Below, one piece after another: positions 19,321 to 29,314 of a stretch of DNA of 64,000 bases. This stretch comes from Yamadazyma tenuis. Lineage: Eukaryota > Ascomycota > Pichiomycetes > Serinales > Debaryomycetaceae. The stretch's first letter is position 1, and every line of letters starts with the position of its first letter. The notes beneath the pieces were generated by a model. The model saw only the letters and a program-made list of their open reading frames with translations. It ran no database searches and had not been told where the DNA came from. Both the position numbers and the translations under genes were made by a program. The DNA is taken from positions 124,001 through 188,000 of the forward strand of contig NC_089465.1 in the NCBI RefSeq assembly GCF_029203305.1, read 5' to 3'.

Positions 19321-19375
19321 GTGTCCTAAATTCTGATAATTCTATATACAAATACACACGAGCATTAGAGTCTAA

Positions 19376-21229
19376 TTACTGGTTAGCTTCCTGTTCTTGC
19401 TGGAGAAGCTTCTCGGTCTCAATCTCATACCCATCTGGAGTTTGTTTCAAAAGTCCGCCGTCCTTCAACTGGTCAAACATATCTTGCGGAACCCAACCCC
19501 CAGTGGCTGCAAATGGAGTAGACGAAATTTCGGTCTGGTAAGCCTGCAAATCAGATTGGAATTGTTCTACAACTTCAGGGGTATAGTCGATGGGGAATTC
19601 CGGGGTTTGTGCGTTACACAACTCGTTGGCGACGTATGCTTCCCAAAGTCCTTTGAGTTGCAAAATGGATCCTTCAACGTATAAATAGTCCCTATCGCTT
19701 TTGTACTCCAACGCTTGTAAGTATGGAGACTTCAACACCTTGACATGAGGAGAGGCCACCGCAATCAAGTCGTGTCTATTTTTATTCAACTCGAGTTCCC
19801 AAAGCCTTTCATTACGGGTCTTGTAGTACATGAACTGGTACTGCTGTTGTTCCAACTCGTCAAGTTCCTTGAAGTTGGGGATGTCTTCTTCCAAGTTGTA
19901 TATCTTGACACCCGAATATGCCACAAACTTGGGGTAGTTAAACAACACAAACGGCTTGATGGAGGAGTACTCGAAGTCGGTGAAGAACAACTCATTGTTT
20001 CTGTCCGAGTTGGCAATCACGTTCAATGGATCCAAGTCCGGAACAAAGAGTCTTGGTTTGAACAATTCCTCAACGTTGGGGATGCTCTTGGAGGCCTTGT
20101 TGAGTAACAAAGGGGCCATTTTCGCCAAGTTCTCGAAGGTTGCAATCAGGTTCTTCAAGTTTTGAATGTTTTCAACCTGATTACTCGAATCGGCTTCCGC
20201 GAGTCCTAATCTGGTGGTTAAGTTTTCCAATTCAATTTTAGCAATGCTGGCAATGACAGCTTCGGGCTGGTCAGAGGGCCAGGGTCCGTTATGGGTAGTG
20301 ATCTGCTTGGACTTCAACTTGTTTTTATTTCTCAAAAACGATTTTTCAACTGATGGACCGATTCTCCATCTGTTGACGAATAATTCGTTGGATTCTCCTT
20401 CGTAGGGCAAGTCGGACTGTAAATATCCCTCGACATCGGCAGTGAAGTACAACGATCCGAACTTGTTGAACACCACTGAGTTTGTGGCATTCTGAAAGTC
20501 GGCAATTGGTTTGATCACGTCTTCGAGCTTCTGCTTGGAATCAGGAACCTCATCAGTAATCAACGGTTCCCATTGTTTCATCAAAAGGTCACCTGGAATG
20601 TACTCCATCAAAATGTAAGGACTTTGAAGAAAGTTGAGTTTATTAGCACCATAACTTAAGATGCGAGGAACCTTCAAACCCAATTTCAACGAAAGAAAAT
20701 CGTTGGTGGCTACTTCACTCTTGATCTTCTCACCGATTGAGTACTCGCTCTCCAATTTATAAGGGAGCCTCAACACCAATTCGGTGCCGTTTGATAAGGA
20801 GATCTTGTAGATCCGGTTGCTCTTACCTTCGTGGATGCTGGAAATCGACTTGACCAGGAGCAGGCCGTCAGATTTGCCCACCAACAGTAAGTTGTGTGAC
20901 AAAATCACCGAGCCATCCGCCAAAGACTTGGGGGTTTGCACCTTGAAGTTGTTATTTTCGGCAGAATAATGTTCAAAGAGTAGTTGAACCAACTTGGTGG
21001 TGCCTTCGATGGAAAAACGAGTCTGTCTCTTTGCCTTTTCTATAGCGTCGTTTTTCATCCACGAACCCCAGGAATACTGGAAGAATGGCGACCGGTTGGG
21101 ATCAGAGGTGTCTGCGATCTTGGTCTCCACCTCAGTGGGCTGGCTGGTGAGGGACGAGCCGAACCGTACCATCCTGGTGGCACATATCGGTCTTGATCTT
21201 GCGGCGTATCTGGCAATGGACCTGAACAT
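19376..21229 (-). CDS. AIM9: Aim9-family mitochondrial kinase-like protein
   Basis: 617 residues, close to the 627 of S. cerevisiae Aim9 (Fmp29). The start at 21229 gives a basic presequence, MFRSIARYAARSRPICATRM, so mitochondrial import is likely. The protein contains PFFQYSWGSWMKNDAIEKAK near residue 50. A protein-kinase-like/aminoglycoside-phosphotransferase fold follows (~140-470): a nucleotide-binding-type region with RIYKISLSNGTELVLRLPY, the hinge-like ILMEYIPGDLLMKQW, and PRLFVPDLDPLNVIANSD followed by FFTDFEYSS, which matches the catalytic HxD/DxD layout of APH-type enzymes. Substrate unknown. The frame extends 30 codons further upstream, but 21229 fits the presequence best. Confidence 0.88.
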   Translation of the reverse strand: MFRSIARYAARSRPICATRMVRFGSSLTSQPTEVETKIADTSDPNRSPFFQYSWGSWMKNDAIEKAKRQTRFSIEGTTKLVQLLFEHYSAENNNFKVQTPKSLADGSVILSHNLLLVGKSDGLLLVKSISSIHEGKSNRIYKISLSNGTELVLRLPYKLESEYSIGEKIKSEVATNDFLSLKLGLKVPRILSYGANKLNFLQSPYILMEYIPGDLLMKQWEPLITDEVPDSKQKLEDVIKPIADFQNATNSVVFNKFGSLYFTADVEGYLQSDLPYEGESNELFVNRWRIGPSVEKSFLRNKNKLKSKQITTHNGPWPSDQPEAVIASIAKIELENLTTRLGLAEADSSNQVENIQNLKNLIATFENLAKMAPLLLNKASKSIPNVEELFKPRLFVPDLDPLNVIANSDRNNELFFTDFEYSSIKPFVLFNYPKFVAYSGVKIYNLEEDIPNFKELDELEQQQYQFMYYKTRNERLWELELNKNRHDLIAVASPHVKVLKSPYLQALEYKSDRDYLYVEGSILQLKGLWEAYVANELCNAQTPEFPIDYTPEVVEQFQSDLQAYQTEISSTPFAATGGWVPQDMFDQLKDGGLLKQTPDGYEIETEKLLQQEQEANQ

Positions 21230-21365
21230 GATGTGAGGGAAGTGAAAACTAGTGCGAGCGAGATCTGAAAATTGATGCGAAAATTTTTTGTTGCTCGCAG
21301 GTGGAAATGGCTGCAACAATTAGCAGATATTAGAGTCTAATCGTACATTCGTTAAAGGCGCTAAA

Positions 21366-22079
21366 TCAGGTGTCTGGGTTGAGCATGTCAATTTTGGACC
21401 ACAAGGACATGTCGGGTTGCTTGTAGAAAGGTGGTAGGGCCGGCTGTTCATGGCCGCCGAATCCTTCGAACTCGGCGTCGGTGGTCTTGAACGATACCTC
21501 GCTGTAGCTGTAGGCTCCCTGAGCCATGGGGGTGGGAGAGCCACGGCCACCGGCCGGAGACTGTTGGGGAGAGGTGTCAATGTGTATGGAGGTGACCTTG
21601 GAACCTTTTACGTCTGTGTTGCCATTCAAGGTCTTTTCACTAGGTACCCGGTCTGCACTAGAAACCCGGACCGATTTGACAGTGGTGGTTTTGATCATGC
21701 TTGAAATTATATGGTTTGAATAGGCTTTTGGACCCTTTCTGTGGAACTTTCTGCCTTCGATTCCGTCCTTGGTGGCAGTGGTGGATAAGCACGAGGTGGT
21801 GGAATTTCTGGACAAACTAGGCGAAGGAACGCTCAAGTTTCCATCGCCGTTGGATTCTCCGTCGCTAGAACTGTCGTTGAACAAGTCATTTTGGCTGATG
21901 TCGGAGTTGACGTTGAAAATCTTTAGGTTGCGAGACGAGAGCGATTCGTTGCTGAGGCGAGAAAGAGAGTCGTCGAGTTGGGAATCCAGGTCGAACTCGG
22001 GAGGGTCTGCGTCGTAGGAGGACGAGAAATTGACTTTGCCGCTGTAGATGGACTTGATGCTGGCATCAGGGTGGGCCAT
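21366..22079 (-). CDS. Unrecognised small Ser-rich protein
   Basis: 237 residues, rich in Ser, Asp and Asn, with no membrane segment and little predicted fold. It has a Ser/Leu-rich stretch (LDDSLSRLSNESLSSRNLK), a basic patch near the middle (GRKFHRKGPKAYSNHIISSM) and an aromatic C-terminal end (PPFYKQPDMSLWSKIDML). Such proteins are often phosphoregulated adaptors, but no function can be read from this one. A proper ATG start, an undisturbed frame and codon use like its neighbours support it as real. It is divergent from the Zn2Cys6 gene across a 1 kb gap. Confidence 0.65.
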   Translation of the reverse strand: MAHPDASIKSIYSGKVNFSSSYDADPPEFDLDSQLDDSLSRLSNESLSSRNLKIFNVNSDISQNDLFNDSSSDGESNGDGNLSVPSPSLSRNSTTSCLSTTATKDGIEGRKFHRKGPKAYSNHIISSMIKTTTVKSVRVSSADRVPSEKTLNGNTDVKGSKVTSIHIDTSPQQSPAGGRGSPTPMAQGAYSYSEVSFKTTDAEFEGFGGHEQPALPPFYKQPDMSLWSKIDMLNPDT

Positions 22080-23088
22080 GGTGAATGAAGAAGCAATTGG
22101 AAATGGGGTGGTTTATTTATGGGGACAGTGCGGCCTGTATGGGATGACCAATTTTTGCGGTGACAGCACGCGGGGATACCGGTGTCTCGCGAGGGACTTG
22201 CATTTGTACAGTGTGGTTTTGTTTTGTGGTTGTTTAGTTTTGTATTCGGGTAGTTTTGTTGTGTATGTGTATTTGTGTATTTGTGTATTTCTATGATTCT
22301 GTGCTTCTGCATTCTGTAATTCTGTAATTCTGTAATTCTGTGATTCTGCCTTCTGTAATTCTGTAATTCTGCCTTCTGTAATTCTGTAATTCTGTGATTC
22401 TACCTTCTGTAATTCTGTAATTTTGTGATTCTGCATTGTGTACTTCTGTGATTCTGCATTCTGTGTTCTATTCTGGTTCCCTACTTCTCCATTCTCTATT
22501 TTGTGTCTGAAAATCTCCCATTGTAATGCATCCTCACTACCATTTCCAGCCATTAGTACGAGCCGCAACTAAAGCCGTTTGGGGCCGAACCTCAGGTCCG
22601 ATACCTTCGCAAAAATAACCAATGGCTGCGGTGCAGTTGATCAGTTTTCTTAGCATCGGTTCTTATAACACCAATGCCTCCTTATATGGCTATCCACGCG
22701 ACCCCAAATGCCAAGTCAACCACAGGGGCTGAATACACTCCGTCATCCTCGTGGGCAATTGTTGTTACGTGTCAGCGACTAAATCTATAGAATCTTTGTA
22801 CAATCGTATTATGTGGCTGAAAGCGCAAATATTAAGGTATACACAAAAGTCCCCATGTTCATGGGACTAACACAAGAACCACTAGGCGGATACGTCCATA
22901 CATCCATGCCAGTTATAGTAGCGTAATTTGAGTAGTTTTCCGGTCATAGTAGCAGTTTCCTGAAGTCCTGGGAAAATCGTAAATCATCCAAATCTGAGCA
23001 TTTTCGAGAACAAAAATTCTTTTCTTTTGTATCGGTCCCAAGGCTTCAACATCCACAAACTCCGGCCTAGACCTCCACCCCTCTACCC
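22080..23088. other. 1 kb divergent promoter region
   Basis: Gene-free. The left part holds octamer repeats (listed separately). The right part (22550-23088) is mixed sequence with a hairpin at about 22849-22867, GTCCCCATGTTCATGGGAC (arms pair with a one-base bulge), and several TATA-like stretches. No tRNA boxes are seen. Confidence 0.5.
22262..22473. repeat. Two adjoining octamer tandem repeats
   Basis: About 22262-22291 is GTGTATTT repeated nearly four times. From about 22312 to 22473 follows an array of TTCTGTAA with variants TTCTGTGA and a 7-base TTCTGCC. A higher-order pattern is visible: two or three TTCTGTAA, then TTCTGTGA and/or TTCTGCC. Roughly 20 units in total, lying 5' of the Ser-rich gene. 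Confidence 0.85.
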
Positions 23089-25104
23089 ATGAAGAGCAAA
23101 AACGATCAGGGGTCACCTGCCACCCGTAGAAAACACACCAACTCCAAACTCGGGTGTTTGAACTGCAAGAAGAAGAAAATCCGCTGTGATGAAAGCTTGC
23201 CTGAATGCAACAACTGTGCCAAAGGTAAGAAAAACAAGTGCTCCTACTTGTCGTTGTCGGCCAAAGAGGTCAACAAGATCCTCTTGACCCACTCCTTAAG
23301 AAGCTCTCAGAACAAGTTGTTGAGTTCGGACTATCGACTTCCTACCTCCAACCGAGGAGACTTACAAGGATACCAGGAACTTGAATTCAAACACGAGTTG
23401 GACGACTTGCCCATCCGAATTCCCAGCTTCACGTACCCGCCGTTGCAGTACAAAACTGTGAGTTATAAGGACATCGAGAGCGATTTCAAGGATGAGGAGC
23501 CAGGTTCGGGCTCGGATCAGAACTATGGGTCTGCTGAACCGGTGCCCCAGCCGGTGGATGGGGCCAAGGGCCTCCCCAACGCCATCACGGGTATCACCAG
23601 GTTCCAACGAGTGCCCCACAAGATTCATATTGTTCCTCAGATCAAGATCAATGAGTACCAGTTTACAAAAGTCACGCTCGTGGACTATTTGCTACCCAAG
23701 TTTTTTGAACAACCACCCAAGTACATTAGTATTTTGAATGATATGACCATCTGCCTTGGTCAGCTGGTGGCGTTGTTCGAGTTAAAGAAGTTGCGACCGC
23801 TTGGCGACCCATGTATCGGTATTTTGACAAAGAAGTGCTTTGAAAACCACAGCCGGTGCTTGACCGAACTCAGAATTAAGTTGACTGAGTTCAACCGTAC
23901 CAGCACCTTGCCACCACTGGCGGAACGTGACGAATATATGAACGAAATGACCCCCATCCTCTACTACTCCAACTGTTTTATCAGCTACTGCATCATTCTT
24001 TTGGACTTTAGCATGGAAAACTACCACAAGATCAACTCGACCGGAATCAGCATCATTAAGAACTTCTTGGTCTACAACAACGGTAGACCCATCAACAACT
24101 TGATCCAAACCATCATGACCACCTACCAGTTCCAGATTTTGTTGGTCAAGCTCCCAGCATACGATACCAGTTTCTTGGGCGAGTTGATCTCGAATCTCGA
24201 GAGCTTGGCAGTGGTTTTCGGCACCTTGCCTGAAACTGTCCCTAACTTGCGGGTACTCAGAACCCAGTACTACACGCTCATGGACTTTATCAAGCTTGAC
24301 TTGTTGCCAATGTTGAATCATAAGAAAATCGACAACAAAGTCATAAACTACCCGGTTGATTGCATCTACAACTTACTCAAAAAGTGGTACACCATCTTCC
24401 CGTCTGCGAGCTTCTTACCAGTCACCCCCCATAACGACTTGGTCACCTCAGACTTGAGGTCCACCATATTTTCGTACTACTACGTGGTGGGGGCTGCTTT
24501 GCGAGTTTGCTTCCCCCAAACGCCATACTTGTTCGGGGTCAGCTTTGCAACCCTTCAGACGTATGCGGCCAGGAGGTTTTTCGAGATCTCTCCCTCCGTG
24601 AACTCGCTCAATATCGGCACAAACTTGCAAGATTCGTTACAGCGTCATAACTACTATGCGTTGAGGTTGTACTCATTTTTGCGGCACCGGGTACGGATAT
24701 TCATAAAGGGAATAGAGTGGGAGTCGGAGTTTCCTGAGGACCGGTCTGCCAATAGAGCTTTTAAAAACGTCATGGAAGTGCCCATCAAATCGTTTGCCGA
24801 TACGTTGGTGAGACCCGAGCATTATGCCACCATCAGATATGAGGACAGGGAACCGGGCCACCGGTTTGTGCGAACGGACGAGACGATGATTCTGCAGCTT
24901 TATGCCCGGAACATCGAGACGTTGAAATTTTTTGACGGCAACTGTGTGCTTCAGTTTGACTACCAGTCGATGGCTCTTTTAAGAGATTATCGACCCATTC
25001 CCAGCACCGGCATCGTCAACTTCCCTGACATCACCGTGACTGACTTGGACTACTATATGGAAGACAGACGTCATATCATCAGGAACTTCAAACAAAATGT
25101 ATAG
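23089..25104 (+). CDS. Zn2Cys6 fungal transcription factor
   Basis: 671 residues. The binuclear zinc cluster is at residues 23-51: CLNCKKKKIRCDESLPEC then NNCAKGKKNKC, spacing C-x2-C-x6-C-x6-C-x2-C-x7-C, with a basic stretch between the second and third Cys for DNA contact. A linker rich in acidic residues follows (~105-160), then a long helical regulatory region (~185-640) typical of the family. The target genes cannot be inferred; the cluster start (LGCLNC) is seen in several sterol- and multidrug-type regulators but is not diagnostic. It has a long upstream region of 1 kb. It lies 53 bp before RRP40 on the same strand. Confidence 0.93.
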   Translation: MKSKNDQGSPATRRKHTNSKLGCLNCKKKKIRCDESLPECNNCAKGKKNKCSYLSLSAKEVNKILLTHSLRSSQNKLLSSDYRLPTSNRGDLQGYQELEFKHELDDLPIRIPSFTYPPLQYKTVSYKDIESDFKDEEPGSGSDQNYGSAEPVPQPVDGAKGLPNAITGITRFQRVPHKIHIVPQIKINEYQFTKVTLVDYLLPKFFEQPPKYISILNDMTICLGQLVALFELKKLRPLGDPCIGILTKKCFENHSRCLTELRIKLTEFNRTSTLPPLAERDEYMNEMTPILYYSNCFISYCIILLDFSMENYHKINSTGISIIKNFLVYNNGRPINNLIQTIMTTYQFQILLVKLPAYDTSFLGELISNLESLAVVFGTLPETVPNLRVLRTQYYTLMDFIKLDLLPMLNHKKIDNKVINYPVDCIYNLLKKWYTIFPSASFLPVTPHNDLVTSDLRSTIFSYYYVVGAALRVCFPQTPYLFGVSFATLQTYAARRFFEISPSVNSLNIGTNLQDSLQRHNYYALRLYSFLRHRVRIFIKGIEWESEFPEDRSANRAFKNVMEVPIKSFADTLVRPEHYATIRYEDREPGHRFVRTDETMILQLYARNIETLKFFDGNCVLQFDYQSMALLRDYRPIPSTGIVNFPDITVTDLDYYMEDRRHIIRNFKQNV

Positions 25105-25157
25105 CGTAATGAACACCCTTTTCGCAGTCTTTGTGCGCAAACTAATTTTATTTCTCA

Positions 25158-25913
25158 ATGTCATCAGCCATGAAGATTGTGCCTGGAGATGCTCTAGACA
25201 TCCAGCAGATGAAGACCACCATAGGTCCTGGAGTTTATAAGAATCCCAAGACGCAGAATATCATCCCCGCAGCCGCTGGGTACTTGAATGTTAAAATCAA
25301 CAAGAAAAATACCAACCAGCTCGCATACATCGAATCCAAGTCCAAACGATATATCCCCAAAGCCAACGACTTTGTGGTCGGGATCGTCACGGGGACCATA
25401 GGCGAGTCCTATAAGGTGTCGTTGCAAGACTTCTCGGCGAATGTGTTGCTCTCGATGATGGCTTTCCCCAATGCCACCAAGAAGAATAGACCCAACCTCA
25501 AGGTTGGACAGGTGGTTTACGCCAGAGTGAGTCAGGACATCCCCGAAATTGACATAGAGATAGAGTGTATCGATCCAGCCACCGGCAAAGAAGGCGGGTT
25601 CGGAATGCTCGATGAGAGTGGATATATTTTCGAAGTCGGGTTGAATTATGCCAACGAACTCTTGTTTAACCCGAGCTCCGTCTACTTGGAGAAGCTCGCG
25701 TCCAAGTGTAAGTTCGAGGTAGCTATAGGATTGAATGGCAAAATATGGATCAAGTGCGGTGATGGGTTGGTGTATGAGGAAGACCAGTTGACAGAGGCCG
25801 GAGCCAATGATTTCAGGTACACTTTGGCTGCCGCCACCTATTTGAAAAAGTGTCAGAAGGTGCCCAAGTCACAAGTGGACGCTGTCTTGAAGGAGAGCTT
25901 CAAGAATTTATAG
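25158..25913 (+). CDS. RRP40: Exosome cap subunit Rrp40
   Basis: 251-residue non-catalytic cap subunit of the RNA exosome (nuclear and cytoplasmic 3'-5' RNA processing and decay). The N-terminal domain contains IVPGDALD, the S1 domain begins around YIPKANDFVVGIVTG, and the KH-like C-terminal domain carries the Rrp40-type GLNGKIWIK motif (~193). A second Met at codon 5 could also be used. S. cerevisiae RRP40 (YOL142W) and PPM2 (YOL141W) are neighbours in the same order and orientation as here, 90 bp apart in this window. Confidence 0.95.
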   Translation: MSSAMKIVPGDALDIQQMKTTIGPGVYKNPKTQNIIPAAAGYLNVKINKKNTNQLAYIESKSKRYIPKANDFVVGIVTGTIGESYKVSLQDFSANVLLSMMAFPNATKKNRPNLKVGQVVYARVSQDIPEIDIEIECIDPATGKEGGFGMLDESGYIFEVGLNYANELLFNPSSVYLEKLASKCKFEVAIGLNGKIWIKCGDGLVYEEDQLTEAGANDFRYTLAAATYLKKCQKVPKSQVDAVLKESFKNL

Positions 25914-25968
25914 TCATAGATCGCTGTATAGGTGTTGTAATATAGAATAATACTGCTGCGATAGCAAA

Positions 25969-25986
25969 ACGAGATGCTCATCTCGT
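25969..25986. repeat. Perfect inverted repeat before PPM2
   Basis: ACGAGATG and CATCTCGT are perfect 8-base arms around a 2-base spacer, ending 18 bp before the PPM2 ATG and so probably in its promoter or 5' leader. Directly 3' is CGTGAAAA, one base from the CGCGAAAA box noted elsewhere. Confidence 0.7.
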
Positions 25987-26003
25987 GAAAAATAACTTAG
26001 CCA

Positions 26004-27908
26004 ATGCCCAAATCTACCGGCCCTAGTCCACAGGAGCTTCGAAAGATCGAAAAAGATAGAAGAAGGAAACAGTACGAGGACATCCAAGTCCAAGGAACGA
26101 ACAACTCGTCCATCGTCTCCAAACGGTCTGTGGAAATGATATACCAATCGGTTTGTCCACCTGGCGAATGGTTCAAGCATTTCGTGCCAAAAGGAAAAAG
26201 AAGATCTCCAGCTATTAACAGAGGTTATTGGATCCGAATGGAAAGCATTCGTCTGATGATCATCAGAATCATGGAATCAGAGCCTCAAAAACCCGTGAAT
26301 GTGATTAATTTAGGTTGTGGATACGATCCTCTTCCATTCCAGATGCTCAGCATGGGGCACAATATGACCTTCTACGATATCGACTATCCCGACTTGGTGA
26401 AAAACAAGCACGACATGATTCTCAAGCTGAAAGAGATCCAGGACTTGGTAGGACCAGATGCCGGAGGGTTGGGGTTAATGAATTGTGACAAGTACAAGTT
26501 GATTGGATGCGATTTGAAGAATCACGAAGTGTACAAGGACCAGATGAAAAAGTTGAAACCCGGGGTGAACATCTTCATAGCCGAAGTATCTTTGGCATAT
26601 ATGCATTTCACGGACGCTAATAAGATTATTGGCTATTCGAGCGAGGTGCCCAATAGTCACTTTTTGATATTGGAACAGATTCTTCCTGCTGGCACCAAAG
26701 AAGCGTTTGCAACGAAAATGTTAAACCACTTCAGCAAGCTCAGAAGTTCATTGAAATGTGTAGAAGAGTACCCCCTCATAGAGCACCAAATTTCCCGGTT
26801 CCAACAGTACTACAAACATGTAGAGGTCAAAAACTTGTTTGAAAATTGGAACGATTTGATAGATGAAACCACCAAGCAGAAGGTCGATGAGGTAGAAAGT
26901 TTTGACGAGTGGGAGGAGTTTATACTTTTCTGCCAGCACTATGTTGTCTTGCATGCCACCAATGACTCGCTTGTCTACAAGCAACCCAATGTTTCATTAC
27001 AATCAAGACCTGTTGTCGAATTGAACATCAAGCCAGATACAAAGTCTTTGGATTTAAAGTACCCAGCTAGTTGCGTTGTGGGAGGATCCATATATGTCAA
27101 TGGAGGCCTTGGACAAACAAGATCCATCAAGACATATAAGGATTCTGAGGAGTTGGAGACTTTAGATCCTCCTTCGGGAAGAATGTGCCATACTTTCACA
27201 GACGGGATTCTAGTTGGAGGAAGAACCCAACCCGGACTGTTTTTAAAGGATGTGTACAGATTTAATGCCAAAGAGGCCAAGTGGTCCCGACTCGAAGATT
27301 TGCCCGTAGGGGTTTCAAGGCACTCTGCAGTTTCTGTGGATACTGAAAGAATATTGATTATAGGTGGCCAGTCACAAAAAGGGTCCATGATTTTGTACAA
27401 CCACAAAACACAAACATCCAAATTATTGCAGTGTTCTTCAGAGATAGACTTTAGTACGATCGCCAGTTTCGGGTGTGACTTTGACGTCGACCAACAGGTG
27501 GGATATATTATTGGTGGTCAAACCAACAAACAACTGCCTAGGTTCAGTAATAAGTTGTTCAAGTTTTGGTTAGAAAATGACGAGTTCAAGCATAAAATGG
27601 TTATGGAGGACGCTGAATTTGAGCGGATGGACTGTAAATTGGTCAAGTATAACGAAACTTTGGTGGTTGTGGGTGGTATAAATTACAACCAGATTTTGGG
27701 ACAGGATAACATAATAGTAAAGGTATCTGTTTGCGGCAAAAAAGTGGTTTATGGTAGAATTCCAGACAGGGTATGGAAAAACCACTCCCCCCTTATGATA
27801 GGTCACAATGTCGTGATTCATGATAATCAGATCAAGGTCTTGAACGGAGGTGTGGTGTGTTATTCGTTTGGGAGCGTGTATAATCCAAGCTACAGCATTG
27901 ATTGGTAG
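26004..27908 (+). CDS. PPM2: tRNA wybutosine-synthesising protein 4 (Ppm2/Tyw4)
   Basis: 634 residues. The N-terminal half is a leucine-carboxyl-methyltransferase-type SAM domain with NLGCGYDPLPFQML (~97-110) and YDIDYPDLV. The C-terminal half (~330-634) contains Kelch-like repeats (IYVNGGLGQTRSIKTY, HSAVSVDTERILIIGGQSQK, ETLVVVGGINYNQI). The enzyme carries out the last steps of wybutosine formation at G37 of tRNA-Phe, methylation and methoxycarbonylation of the side chain. S. cerevisiae Ppm2 has 695 residues; the shorter length here comes mostly from the Kelch part. The RRP40-PPM2 order is conserved with S. cerevisiae. Confidence 0.94.
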   Translation: MPKSTGPSPQELRKIEKDRRRKQYEDIQVQGTNNSSIVSKRSVEMIYQSVCPPGEWFKHFVPKGKRRSPAINRGYWIRMESIRLMIIRIMESEPQKPVNVINLGCGYDPLPFQMLSMGHNMTFYDIDYPDLVKNKHDMILKLKEIQDLVGPDAGGLGLMNCDKYKLIGCDLKNHEVYKDQMKKLKPGVNIFIAEVSLAYMHFTDANKIIGYSSEVPNSHFLILEQILPAGTKEAFATKMLNHFSKLRSSLKCVEEYPLIEHQISRFQQYYKHVEVKNLFENWNDLIDETTKQKVDEVESFDEWEEFILFCQHYVVLHATNDSLVYKQPNVSLQSRPVVELNIKPDTKSLDLKYPASCVVGGSIYVNGGLGQTRSIKTYKDSEELETLDPPSGRMCHTFTDGILVGGRTQPGLFLKDVYRFNAKEAKWSRLEDLPVGVSRHSAVSVDTERILIIGGQSQKGSMILYNHKTQTSKLLQCSSEIDFSTIASFGCDFDVDQQVGYIIGGQTNKQLPRFSNKLFKFWLENDEFKHKMVMEDAEFERMDCKLVKYNETLVVVGGINYNQILGQDNIIVKVSVCGKKVVYGRIPDRVWKNHSPLMIGHNVVIHDNQIKVLNGGVVCYSFGSVYNPSYSIDW

Positions 27909-29314
27909 AGAAATATATGAAATAGTTTAAGAAGAAGTAGACAGAAAGATGTTCTGGGGATCATTTATAACCCAGTGAATGAAGTACTCGAGTGAGTAGA
28001 GTTGGAACTTAACAGTAGACTTGGGTGCAAAAAGAGCAAAAAGTCGTGCATGACCTACGTCTGTCTGAGTCTATCCCCCACCGCTAAAATTACCTTGACG
28101 GTTCCGATTGCCAGACACGCGTTTTGGATTGCTACTTCTAGCATAAGCTACTTGAGCAACACCGAAACAATGGCCGTGGGCCTTAATTGAATAGATGTAG
28201 TGTGTGTCTGCATTATGTTGATGAAAAATATTGTAGTTAAGCAGTTCGGACGCGTCTTGTCTGCGCCATAACGCCTCAACATATTAGCCGAGGGGTGGGG
28301 ATCAATAGATAAGCCTCTGAGTAAAAAATGGAGCTCCTTTTCGCAATCCCTTAACCGGGACTGGAGACATTATACTTTCCTTGCCCCAGTTTGTGCTGCG
28401 AAATGCACCTCTCTTATTCAACAATACCATCGACGACATCAATGGTGCATACTTCAGGTAACCCCCCACATGCCACTGCAAAACCGGGTAAGTGACGCCA
28501 TACCGGTTGGTGTCGATTGTCGGCACCACTTTCAAAACAACAAGCCCCCTAATTCGTGACGCCGGCGATTCCGTCCAAGTGGACTGATTTAAATTACAAA
28601 AAAAAAATGATCGGATTTGAGGGTCGGGAGGTGGTTCTATCAACAATGTCACCCACCGCGCCATGAGCGGCGCGAGCACCGCCACCCTCGTCTCGAGGTT
28701 CGCGGTACGGGGTGCAGCGGCTTGAGATCGGGTAGGAGCCCCCACCCCCGCTGCGAATCTCTAGGAGCCAGTGTAGGAAGCCGATCACCTAAAGGCCGTC
28801 CGGTCATTCCGTGGCCAACCACCAGCCTACTGCCGGTCAGCCCCAGAGTTCCCCGGACCAGGCCCCACCCGTATTTGCCCTATTGAAACCCAACAGGTGA
28901 TTGTTTAGTGGTAGATGCGACAAGCACCATCTAGAATAGTCCAGATGGTAACCGAAAAAAAACACCACGTTACACATCACTTACAGTGTGACCCACCAGC
29001 CTCAACATGTGTCATAGTAGCTCAAGTACTAATACATGGTACATTACCGCCCACCTTCTTTACTAAAATAATTTCAATTCTTTTGGTTGCGAATTGTTCC
29101 AAGACCGATTACCTTTAAAAAGGGAGCAAGCGTTATAATTTTTTTTTGGGATATTACATAACTTTCTACTTTGTTAACCCTTTTGTTTTGGAACCCCCAC
29201 CCATAACAGTTTAGCCAGTCCATCGGCACCAGCATCATCCCACCCAACCGCGGCAACATCCACATACACCACCGTCTTCCACAGTAACCGGCGGTGACTA
29301 CATCTGAACCAGGA
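27909..29314. other. 1.4 kb gene-free region before the CBM21 gene
   Basis: No convincing protein gene. Short open frames on both strands have no recognisable content. The region 28430-28960 is clearly richer in G+C than the rest and is listed as a possible RNA. A T9 run lies at 29139-29147 and an A10 run at 28598-28607. The last 200 bp is the likely promoter of the downstream PP1-targeting gene. Confidence 0.5.
28598..28960 (-). ncRNA. Possible structured, Pol III-type RNA (unproven)
   Basis: A GC-rich island in an A/T-rich spacer. Read on the minus strand it ends in a run of ten T (28598-28607), which would terminate RNA polymerase III. It contains a strong short hairpin around 28658-28675 (GCGCC, six-base loop, GGCGC). 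I looked for SRP RNA, RNase P RNA and U6 signatures and for A and B boxes and could not match any with confidence; a GGTTCGCGG on the plus strand only weakly resembles a B box. It could equally be an unusual promoter segment. Confidence 0.2.

Noticed and set aside
22113..22568. 151-codon minus-strand frame rich in NYRITELQ repeats
   Set aside because: It is a translation of the 8-bp minisatellite, lacks a plausible fold and overlaps the promoter of the Ser-rich gene.
28985..29015. CCTCAACAT motifs (also near 28269) resembling the C-rich strand of the Debaryomyces telomere repeat, suggesting a telomerase RNA template
   Set aside because: The match is only 9 bases, flanking bases do not continue the repeat, and the terminal repeat expected of a template is absent. 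The species' telomere repeat is unknown.
27909..29314. Possible tRNA genes in the large spacers
   Set aside because: No paired A box and B box with clover-leaf potential could be found on either strand by eye.
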